Below are positions 1-5,214 of a stretch of DNA of 8,031 nt, piece after piece. Within the stretch, counting starts at the first letter, position 1; every line of letters starts with the position of its first letter. The DNA is from UM-FILTER-39-64 sp964367055 (GTDB lineage Bacteria > Patescibacteriota > Minisyncoccia > UBA6257 > UBA9933): assembly GCA_964367055.1 (NCBI GenBank), contig CAYIWD010000026.1:1-8031 (forward strand). Reading direction: 5' to 3'. The position numbers and the translations under genes were made by a program. The notes below the pieces were generated by a model that saw only the letters and a program-made list of their open reading frames with translations, did not search any database and had not been told where the DNA came from.

Positions 1-68
1 AGATGCCTTTAGTAAAACAAGAGGGCTGTATTAAGTGTCAGAGTTGCGGGTGGGGAATGTGCTCTTGA
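1..68 (+). CDS. C-terminal tail of probable class II (B12-dependent) ribonucleotide reductase, partial
   Basis: The open frame enters from the left edge (codons in phase from base 3) and ends at TGA 66-68. The visible residues end in a Cys-rich tail, EGCIKCQSCGWGMC. A short tail with closely spaced cysteines after Gly-Cys is typical of adenosylcobalamin-dependent ribonucleotide reductases (NrdJ), where the C-terminal CxxC-type pair re-reduces the active site after each turnover. Only 21 residues are visible, so the assignment rests on this motif alone; another zinc-ribbon-like tail is possible. The stop codon overlaps the left end of the inverted-repeat element that follows. Confidence 0.5.
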   Translation, partial: MPLVKQEGCIKCQSCGWGMCS

Positions 69-257
69 GCAGAAAATCTTTTTTTGGCTCGCAAGTTGTT
101 CTCGAAAAGACGCTATCAAATTCCCCAGCGAGGAATTTGCGCTTGCTCTCGGCCTCGCTCTCTCGCTCACTTCGTTCGCTCGCACCATGCCCGCTCGGCC
201 TGCGAGACACTTTTCTCAAACAACTTGCTCGCCATAATTCAAAAAAGATTTTCTGCT
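68..257. repeat. Imperfect inverted-repeat element (about 190 bp), noncoding
   Basis: The left end at 68 (AGCAGAAAATCTT) matches the reverse complement of 245-257 (AAGATTTTCTGCT). The similarity continues inwards for about 45 bases on each side, through GCTCGCAAGTTGTT-like on the left and AACAACTTGCTCGCC on the right, with small indels. The centre (about 150-205) is GC-rich and made of CTCGCTC / TTCGTTCGCTCGC-type units. Open frames across it on both strands are composed of this low-complexity sequence and are not credible genes. A third copy of the end motif (ATTTTCTGCTTTTAA) lies at 292-306, in the same orientation as the right end. The element starts exactly at the stop codon of the preceding gene. 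It could be a MITE-like or REP-like repeat or a large terminator-like hairpin; the family is not recognised. Confidence 0.6.
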
Positions 258-312
258 TTTAATTTATTGGTTGGTGGTTTTGAAAAATAAAATTTTCTGC
301 TTTTAAGATCCG

Positions 313-354
313 CACTATGACATGTCATAGTGTTATGATGCATCATAACACTAT
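313..354. repeat. Two overlapping perfect palindromes
   Basis: Bases 313-332 form a perfect 20 bp palindrome (CACTATGACATGTCATAGTG). Bases 327-354 form a perfect 28 bp palindrome with half-site ATAGTGTTATGATG. They share 327-332, so on a single strand only one full hairpin can form at a time. The second has the same arm architecture as the palindrome at 3779-3806. Neither is followed by a clear T-tract on the plus strand, so a simple rho-independent terminator is not the obvious reading. A regulator-binding dyad or an interspersed repeat are the alternatives. Confidence 0.75.
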
Positions 355-521
355 TTCTACCACTTCATTTAGTTTTAATCATTTTTTTACCGATCGGAAA
401 AATAATGACTAATATAACTTTACGAGGCTTAGCCTTATAAGATTGAATTTATGGTCTAATTTGCGCGAATGGTTACATAGACGTTGAAGCCTTTTTAATA
501 TAAGATGCAAATAATAATATT
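355..521. other. AT-rich intergenic region without a recognised gene
   Basis: No credible reading frame is present. The region contains an 8 bp palindrome CCGATCGG at 390-397 between a T run and an A run, which could be a weak bidirectional terminator, and a small AGGC-TTA-GCCT dyad at 425-435. A promoter for the radical SAM gene should lie here, but the candidate -35 and -10 elements (TTGAAG at 484, TATAAG at 499) are only 9 bases apart, so none is called. Confidence 0.4.
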
Positions 522-1488
522 ATGAACAATTTTATTAAACTTGGATATTATTTTGTAAAAGGTCTCATCGGCGGTTTTAAGTTTCCGGTGGCAGCATCTT
601 TTGATGTTACAAATAAGTGTAACTTAAGATGCAGACATTGTTATTTTTTTCAGCAAAATTATCAAAAAGAATTAAGTGATGAAGAATTAATTAATAAGAT
701 AAAAGAAATTAGAACTAATAATCCGTCTATTATTCAGGCCTCGTGGGTGGGGGGGGGAACCGTTGTTGAGAAAANNNNNNNNNNCCCCCCCCCCCCACCC
801 CCCCCCCCCCCGGGGCGGGGCGCCCCCACCGTTGTTGAGAAAAAATGTAGTTGAAGAAGGAATAAAACTATTTCCTTTTAATATGGTTGTAACTAATGGC
901 TCGCTTGAATTACCAAGTTGGAACAATTGCGTTTTTAATATCTCTATTGACGGTACAAAAGAATACTATGAAAAAATCAGGGGAGCTGGAAATTACGACA
1001 GAGCTAAAAGAAATGCCAATCGGGAAGATATTCATGTTAATATAGCCTGCGTTTTAAATAATGAAAATTATTATTGTATTGATGATTTAATAAAAGAATG
1101 GAAAGAAACAAAAATTGAAGGTATAAATTTTGATTTTTATACCCCCATTGCAGGAATTGAAGATGACTTATGGTTAGACTGGAAAAAACGAGATGAAATT
1201 GTATTAAAATTGATTGAATTAAAGAAAAAATACGGTAATTTTTTACTTAATTCAAAGCCAATTTTAGAGTCAATGCTTTCAAAAAATTCAGAAAGAATCA
1301 CTTCTAATTGTCTTGTGCCAAAAGCGGTTATTTGTTTTGACCCGATGGGAAATAGAAAATTGCCCTGCGTTATTGGAAATAAGGCAGATTGCGCAAGATG
1401 TGGTTGCATTGTTGCTTTTTCGATGGACTCAATATTTGCAAAAAAACAAATAGCGTCTTTTTTGGTCACAAAAAAACTTTTCTCTTGA
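522..1488 (+). CDS. Radical SAM protein with C-terminal Cys-rich region, interrupted by an assembly gap
   Basis: The N-terminal part has the radical SAM signature CNLRCRHC (C33, C37, C40; CxxxCxxC), which binds the 4Fe-4S cluster that cleaves S-adenosylmethionine. It then leads into the WVGG strand. Downstream of the gap the same protein resumes with PLLRKNVVEEG, VVTNGSLELP and the ISIDG motif, and ends with a Cys-rich segment (NCLVPK..C...PCVIGNKADCARCGC) suggesting a SPASM-like auxiliary cluster. The frame shifts by one base in a run of nine G at 749-757. Removing one G and joining at the duplicated 15-mer (760-774 = 829-843) restores one continuous frame of about 298 residues, so the break is very probably an artefact, not a mutation. 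The substrate cannot be told from sequence. The ATG at 522 has no clear Shine-Dalgarno sequence. TGA stop at 1486-1488. Confidence 0.8.
749..828. other. Assembly gap with artefactual G/C homopolymers
   Basis: A run of nine G (749-757) and a unique 17-base stretch precede ten N (775-784). These are followed by long C runs and GGGGCGGGGCGCCCCC-like sequence up to 827. The 15 bases CCGTTGTTGAGAAAA occur on both sides (760-774 and 829-843), so the two contig ends represent the same locus. Homopolymer C/G sequence of this kind is foreign to the AT-rich gene around it and should not be translated. Confidence 0.9.
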
Positions 1489-1509
1489 GTGCTTGAAAAT
1501 TTTGGGAAT

Positions 1510-1537
1510 TTGACTTTTGATTTTTATAATTTATAAT
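1510..1537 (+). promoter_or_regulatory. Predicted sigma-70-type promoter of secDF
   Basis: TTGACT at 1510-1515 and TATAAT at 1532-1537, separated by 16 bases, lie in the 89-base gap between the radical SAM gene and secD. A start site near 1544 would leave a leader of about 35-50 bases. A second TATAAT at 1525-1530 is too close to this -35 to pair with it. Confidence 0.65.
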
Positions 1538-1577
1538 CAATTAAATAAATAAAATTCGTCCTATTGGCTAATCCCTA

Positions 1578-2846
1578 ATGGCTAGTGGCTTAACTATGTC
1601 CAAGCAATATTCCTCAATTTTATTAGTTGGCATTATTTTTCTCGCCATTGCGGCCGGGATTTTTATTTATCCCAAATGGCTGGGCAATAAATTTAGCCCT
1701 TGGCGTTTAGGGCTTGATTTAGTTGGCGGCACCAATCTTACTTATGAAGTTGATATGTCGCAAGTTAATGCTGCTGAAAGGGATTCGGTGATGGCGGGAT
1801 TGCGAGATGTAATTGAACGCAGGGTAAATTTATTTGGCGTGAGCGAGCCGCAAGTGGTAACAGCCAAAGAGGGTAATTCTTATCGTTTGATTGTTGAGCT
1901 GGCCGGAATTAAAGATATCAATCAAGCCATAAAGATGATAGGTGAGACCCCGATGCTGGATTTTCGGGAAGTAGTTCAGTTGCCAACCCAAGCAACTTCA
2001 ACTCTATCAGGGGGACAGCAATATCAGTTTATTCCAACAACCTTAACCGGCCGTTATGTCCAAAGCGCGCAAATTGATTTTGATTCTACTACCGGCGCTC
2101 CCCAAGTTAATATTCAATTTACGAGCGATGGCGCGAAAATTTTTGAGGACTTGACCGTGAAAAATGTAGGCAAGCCCTTGGCAATTTTTTTGGATGATAA
2201 TTTAATTGAAATGCCAACTGTTCAGGAAAAAATTTCTGGCGGTAAAGCTCAAATTACTGGTAGATTCACTCGCGATGAGGCCAAGCAATTGGTTCAAAGA
2301 TTTAATGCTGGTGCTTTGCCTGCGCCAATTAAAATCATTAGCCAACAAACAATCGGCGCCAGCTTAGGCCAGGAATCTTTGAAAAAAGCCATTTACAGCG
2401 GAATTATTGGAACATTAGCTGTCATTCTTTTTATGCTGATTTATTACGGAAAATTAGGCATTTTTTCTTCGGTGGCTTTGATTATTTATATAATACTTAC
2501 CGCCGCGATTTTTAAACTTGGTATCACAATGAGTTTGGCTGGCATTGCTGGCTTTATTCTTTCCATTGGCATGGCGGTTGACGCCAATATTTTGATTTTC
2601 GCTAGAACCAAGGAAGAAATAAAAAAAGGATTAACAAAAGTGGCGGCGATTGAAGAGGGATTTAGAAGGGCTTGGCCATCAATTAGAGATTCCAATATTT
2701 CCACAATAATTACCTCGGTTATTTTGTATTATTTCACGACAAGTTTTATTAAAGGATTTGCTTTGGCGCTACTGATAGGTGTTTTAATTTCAATGTTTTC
2801 AGCGATTACAATAACAAGAACGTTGTTAAGGACATTCACGAAGTGA
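1578..2846 (+). CDS. secD: Protein translocase subunit SecD
   Basis: SecD partners SecF in the membrane complex that uses the proton-motive force to help pull exported proteins off SecYEG. The N-terminal membrane segment is at about residues 13-31. It is followed by the conserved motif GLDLVGGTNLTYEVD (45-59), the P1 region including RDVIERRVNLFGVSEPQV, and the extracytoplasmic domain up to about 255. The C-terminal RND-type domain has about five membrane segments (about 272-418). It contains the family motif GMAVDANILIFAR (331-343), whose Asp335 is the conserved membrane acidic residue linked to proton flow. At 422 residues it is a short SecD, normal for small genomes. The ATG at 1578 gives MASGLTMSK; the internal ATG at 1596 (MSKQYSS) is equally good or better, as neither has a clear ribosome-binding site. 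Its stop overlaps the possible secF GTG start, so the pair is co-translated. Confidence 0.96.
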   Translation: MASGLTMSKQYSSILLVGIIFLAIAAGIFIYPKWLGNKFSPWRLGLDLVGGTNLTYEVDMSQVNAAERDSVMAGLRDVIERRVNLFGVSEPQVVTAKEGNSYRLIVELAGIKDINQAIKMIGETPMLDFREVVQLPTQATSTLSGGQQYQFIPTTLTGRYVQSAQIDFDSTTGAPQVNIQFTSDGAKIFEDLTVKNVGKPLAIFLDDNLIEMPTVQEKISGGKAQITGRFTRDEAKQLVQRFNAGALPAPIKIISQQTIGASLGQESLKKAIYSGIIGTLAVILFMLIYYGKLGIFSSVALIIYIILTAAIFKLGITMSLAGIAGFILSIGMAVDANILIFARTKEEIKKGLTKVAAIEEGFRRAWPSIRDSNISTIITSVILYYFTTSFIKGFALALLIGVLISMFSAITITRTLLRTFTK

Positions 2847-3766
2847 TTAACATTATGAATATAATTGGTCATCGTAAAATATATTTAACAATTTCCGGGC
2901 TTTTGGTCTTAAGCGCTTTTATTGCGATTATTGTTTTTGGTTTTCAACAGGGCATTGATTTTAACGGCGGCACATTGTGGCAGCTGCGAACAACAAACAA
3001 CCTGCCTGACCGGCAGGCAGGCCAACAACTGACAACCAACAACTTAAAAGCATTTTTTGAGACAGATTTAGGAGTTAAAAATGCTATTATTTTCCCTGCG
3101 GAAAATCAGAGTTTTCTAGTCCGTTTGCCGCATATTTCTGAAGAAGAACATCAATTTTATTTAGAAGCGATTAAAACAAAATTCGGAGAAACAGAAGAAT
3201 TAAGTTTCCAGAATATTGGTCCGGCAATAGGCCAGGAACTTAAAACCAGAGCTTTTTGGGCAATCGGTTTGGTAATTTTAGGCATTTCTTTATATATTGC
3301 TTTTGCTTTCCGAAAAGTTTCTTATCCGGTTAAATCGTGGAAATACGGAATTATCACTTTAATGACGCTTTTTCACGATATCACTATTCCAGCCGGACTT
3401 TTAGCGATTTTGGGCTGGAAATTGGGAGTGGAAATTGACACTAATTTTGTGGTGGCGCTACTGGTGGTAATGGGTTTTTCTGTTCATGATACCATTGTGG
3501 TTTTTGATAGAATTCGGGAAAATCTTATGCTACAAAGGGGCCGTTTTGATTTGGCGACGGTTATTAATTCCAGCGTCAACCAGACATTTAGCCGGTCAGT
3601 TAATACTTCTTTGACTTTGGTTTTGGTGCTTGTAGCTTTATTTTTCTTCGGGCCTATAACCTTACATTATTTTATTTTGACTCTTTTAGTTGGCGTTATT
3701 GTCGGCACTTATTCATCAATTTTTATCGCCAGCCCGCTGCTCTTGTATTTGGGGTATTCAAAGTAA
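2843..3766 (+). CDS. secF: Protein translocase subunit SecF
   Basis: This is the partner of SecD in the SecDF export motor. It has a first membrane segment at about 13-34, the GIDFNGGTLWQLR motif (37-49), a small P1 domain, SFQNIGPAIGQEL (121-133), and then five membrane segments from 138 onward. The signature GFSVHDTIVVFDRIREN (211-227) contains the conserved Asp216 and Arg residues, and the NQTFSRSVNTSLT motif is at 246-258. Length 307 matches the family. The start is either GTG 2843, which overlaps the secD stop TGA 2844-2846, or ATG 2855; the second gives MNIIGH, close to usual SecF N-termini. The oddity is residues 54-60 (LPDRQAG), encoded by an inserted palindrome in the P1 domain within CAAC-rich sequence. 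Confidence 0.96.
   Translation: MINIMNIIGHRKIYLTISGLLVLSAFIAIIVFGFQQGIDFNGGTLWQLRTTNNLPDRQAGQQLTTNNLKAFFETDLGVKNAIIFPAENQSFLVRLPHISEEEHQFYLEAIKTKFGETEELSFQNIGPAIGQELKTRAFWAIGLVILGISLYIAFAFRKVSYPVKSWKYGIITLMTLFHDITIPAGLLAILGWKLGVEIDTNFVVALLVVMGFSVHDTIVVFDRIRENLMLQRGRFDLATVINSSVNQTFSRSVNTSLTLVLVLVALFFFGPITLHYFILTLLVGVIVGTYSSIFIASPLLLYLGYSK
3001..3021. repeat. Palindromic repeat inserted in frame in secF
   Basis: CCTGCCTG (3001-3008) and CAGGCAGG (3014-3021) form a perfect 8 bp stem around ACCGG. It encodes LPDRQAG, seven residues between low-complexity TTNN stretches and not part of conserved SecF sequence. From memory, the peptide PDRQAG and this GC-rich palindrome recur in unrelated Parcubacteria proteins and intergenic regions, which suggests a small dispersed repeat that keeps the frame open. 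Confidence 0.7.
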
Positions 3767-3778
3767 AGTTTCACTATA

Positions 3779-3806
3779 TAAGTGTTGTGCTATAGCACAA
3801 CACTTA
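3779..3806. repeat. Perfect 28 bp palindrome after secF
   Basis: The half-site TAAGTGTTGTGCTA (3779-3792) is exactly complementary to 3793-3806. It starts 12 bases after the secF stop. No T-run follows, so it is not a classical terminator. It lies 11 bases upstream of the predicted -35 of the next small gene, a fitting place for an operator. Its 24 bp core (3781-3804) matches the core of the palindrome at 329-352 at 18 of 24 positions. GCGGATCT follows it directly (3807-3814), and the same word occurs, on the other strand and next to the palindromes, at 305-312 with one end base different. Confidence 0.75.
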
Positions 3807-3817
3807 GCGGATCTCAT

Positions 3818-3845
3818 TTGACGAATTTGTGGACAGACTTATCAT
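3818..3845 (+). promoter_or_regulatory. Predicted promoter of the 53-residue small gene
   Basis: TTGACG (3818-3823) and TATCAT (3840-3845) are spaced by 16 bases. Transcription starting about 7 bases after the -10 would begin at or next to the ATG at 3852, which implies a leaderless mRNA; no Shine-Dalgarno sequence precedes that ATG. Confidence 0.5.
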
Positions 3846-3851
3846 GAAAAT

Positions 3852-4013
3852 ATGAAAAAACAGGCAACAAAAAATGAAAAAATGACTTTGGATAGAAAAA
3901 TTAAGATTACTATTCCGCCGTTAATTAAGGCAGCGAGGCAATACGATATTCAAATTACAAATCTTTATAAAAGAGTGAACCGTCTTGAGAAAAAAGTCGG
4001 GCTGTCAAAATAA
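3852..4013 (+). CDS. Small basic hypothetical protein, 53 residues
   Basis: The frame runs from ATG 3852 to TAA 4011-4013. The product is Lys/Arg-rich with no membrane segment or signal peptide. The centre has IKITIPPLIKAARQYDIQ and the C-terminal half, ITNLYKRVNRLEKKVG, has a heptad-like pattern of L/V that could form a short coiled coil or helix pair. I do not recognise the family. Support for reality comes from a promoter at the right distance, a palindrome upstream, and codon use like the neighbouring genes. No ribosome-binding site is seen, consistent with leaderless expression. It lies between secF and the insertion sequence; a regulatory or nucleic-acid-binding role would fit its charge but is only a guess. 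Confidence 0.5.
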   Translation: MKKQATKNEKMTLDRKIKITIPPLIKAARQYDIQITNLYKRVNRLEKKVGLSK

Positions 4014-4051
4014 TAAAAAACCCAGTTAATATGAGGATTTTTCCGTGTGTT

Positions 4052-4999
4052 TTAACCACAGACATTTTGCACCTCGGACAACCTAAGGAATTCGTTCGGC
4101 GACAGTCCATCTAGTCCGCAGTGCTCTAAATTATTGTAATCATTATTCCACGTTTTTATCTTTGTTTCCAATTCCTCCAAGTCTTTGAATGTGTTCATTT
4201 CATAAAACTTTTCTTGATCTTCCCGATGGCTTCTCTCCACCTTGCCGTTTTGAGAAGGCTTTCCCGGATCAATCAAATAATGGATGATATTGTATTTTTG
4301 GCAGGCGATATCAAAACCATGAAGCCTGGGATTTATCGGATCAGAGCTTTTCAAATAGCCAGTGTATCGGTTGGTAAAATTGCTGCCGTTATCTGTCTTA
4401 ATCGCCCGTATTCGAAACGGAGCAGTTTCAATCAATTCCCAAAGAAATCTTATTGAATGGAAATTTGAGTAGTCATCATAGATTTTCAAATATCTCCATC
4501 TCGAGGCGCAGTCAATGACCGTGAATTGATAATATTGTTTGTTTCCTACCAGATCTGGCACATATTTGACGTCTATCTCCACCAATTCTCCTTGGCTAAG
4601 GGGAACTTTTGCATATTTATATTTCAATTTCCTAACCCTGTATTTTCTTACTAATCCCTCCTTTTTGATTATTTTCTGAATAGTATTTCTATGAACTATG
4701 ATTCCTTCCTTTTCCAAACTCCACTTCAGCTTCAAAGCACACTTGTTCTTCTCTTTTCTCAATTCAATTATTCTTTCTTTGATCCTTATCGGTGTTTCTC
4801 TTGAATTGGTTTTTGGCCTCCTTGATTTATTTTCTAGGCCGTCTATTCCAAACATTCGGTAATCAGCCAGCCAATATTTCAGCGATCTTTCTGAAAAGGG
4901 GCAGACCTTGACCATATTTCTGATGGATATTTCCTTGTCTAATATCGGCTTAATCCATCTAAGTTTTTCTTCTTTTGTTGATTTGGGCATGATTTTCAT
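4052..4999 (-). CDS. IS481-family-like DDE transposase
   Basis: The 315-residue integrase-type transposase catalyses cut-and-paste or copy-type movement of its element. The N-terminal part (about 8-60) is a helix-turn-helix (ISIRNMVKVCPFSERSLKYWL), followed by a second helical DNA-binding region to about 115. The catalytic rve core carries D143 (VEIDVKYV), D203 (IKTDNGSNF) and E255 (GKVERSHRED). The 51 residues between the second D and the E exceed the usual 35, with the extra loop at about 210-230. All three acidic residues are present, so it may be active. The start ATG at 4999 has AAGGG only 3 bases upstream; the ATG at 4990 (MPKS) has a 12-base spacing, so either is possible. The stop codon lies in the left inverted repeat. 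Confidence 0.9.
   Translation of the reverse strand: MKIMPKSTKEEKLRWIKPILDKEISIRNMVKVCPFSERSLKYWLADYRMFGIDGLENKSRRPKTNSRETPIRIKERIIELRKEKNKCALKLKWSLEKEGIIVHRNTIQKIIKKEGLVRKYRVRKLKYKYAKVPLSQGELVEIDVKYVPDLVGNKQYYQFTVIDCASRWRYLKIYDDYSNFHSIRFLWELIETAPFRIRAIKTDNGSNFTNRYTGYLKSSDPINPRLHGFDIACQKYNIIHYLIDPGKPSQNGKVERSHREDQEKFYEMNTFKDLEELETKIKTWNNDYNNLEHCGLDGLSPNEFLRLSEVQNVCG
4053..4088. repeat. Left terminal inverted repeat of the insertion sequence
   Basis: TAACCACAGACATTTTGCAC followed by a CTAAGG-ending segment pairs with the reverse complement of 5004-5041. Shared blocks are CCACA, ACAT, TTGCAC, GGA and CTAAGG, with a 2-base indel. Confidence 0.75.
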
Positions 5000-5003
5000 A
5001 TGC

Positions 5004-5041
5004 CCTTAGCTTATCCAAAAAGTGCAATATGTGTGTGGACA
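5004..5041. repeat. Right terminal inverted repeat of the insertion sequence
   Basis: Read on the minus strand it begins TGTCCACACACATATTGCAC and ends GCTAAGG. The TGT terminus is usual for IS481/IS3-type ends. The inner part overlaps the AAGGG ribosome-binding site of the transposase. Confidence 0.75.
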
Positions 5042-5054
5042 TTACCCGTGCCTA

Positions 5055-5083
5055 TTGACAGGCGGCTCTTTTTATGCTAAAAT
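5055..5083 (+). promoter_or_regulatory. Strong extended -10 promoter of the DGR target gene
   Basis: Consensus TTGACA (5055-5060), a 17-base spacer, and TAAAAT (5078-5083) preceded by TG one base away (5075-5076). This is the closest match to the sigma-70 consensus in the window. A start near 5090 gives a leader of about 125 bases that includes the long hairpin. Confidence 0.8.
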
Positions 5084-5130
5084 AGAAGCAGAAAATTGAA
5101 AATTAAAAACTACATAAAATGCTTACTAAT

Positions 5131-5180
5131 CATTGCAGCTTTTAGGTCCGCTAAATCTAGCGAATTTAAGAGCTGCAATG
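5131..5180 (+). promoter_or_regulatory. Long hairpin in the 5' UTR of the DGR target gene
   Basis: CATTGCAGCT (5131-5140) pairs perfectly with AGCTGCAATG (5171-5180). Pairing continues inward through 5147/5164 with three G-U pairs, one mismatch at 5148/5163, and a terminal CCGCTA/TAGCG stem closing the tetraloop AATC (5154-5157). In all about 22 pairs with one mismatch. It ends 18 bases before the ribosome-binding site and has no T-tract, so mRNA stabilisation or translational control is more likely than termination. Confidence 0.75.
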
Positions 5181-5198
5181 ACGCGGCAAATCTAACAC

Positions 5199-5207
5199 AA
5201 AGGAGGA
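5199..5207 (+). promoter_or_regulatory. Strong ribosome-binding site of the DGR target gene
   Basis: AAAGGAGGA with AGGAGG at 5201-5206, 8 bases before ATG 5215. It is the only consensus Shine-Dalgarno site in the window; the other genes have weak or no sites. It fixes the start at 5215 over the in-frame ATG at 5233. Confidence 0.85.
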
Positions 5208-5214
5208 AACACCT

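Larger units (their letters stand above)
4048..5045 (-). mobile_element. IS481-like insertion sequence, about 1.0 kb
   Basis: One DDE transposase gene fills the element and imperfect terminal inverted repeats flank it (about 4053-4088 and 5004-5041). The pentamer CCGTG occurs just outside both ends (4043-4047 and 5046-5050) and may be the target-site duplication, which sets the boundaries given here. If the element ends exactly at the TGT of the right repeat (5041), no duplication is evident. The right end lies only 9 bases before the -35 of the DGR target promoter. The transposase frame is intact, so the insertion may be recent. Confidence 0.75.

Noticed and set aside
31..290. Open frames on both strands in the first 300 bases
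   Set aside because: They translate the inverted-repeat element into Arg/Ser-rich low-complexity peptides.
760..843. Direct repeat of 15 bases around the N gap as a biological repeat
   Set aside because: The repeat joins the radical SAM frame exactly and is bounded by G/C homopolymers, so it is an assembly overlap.
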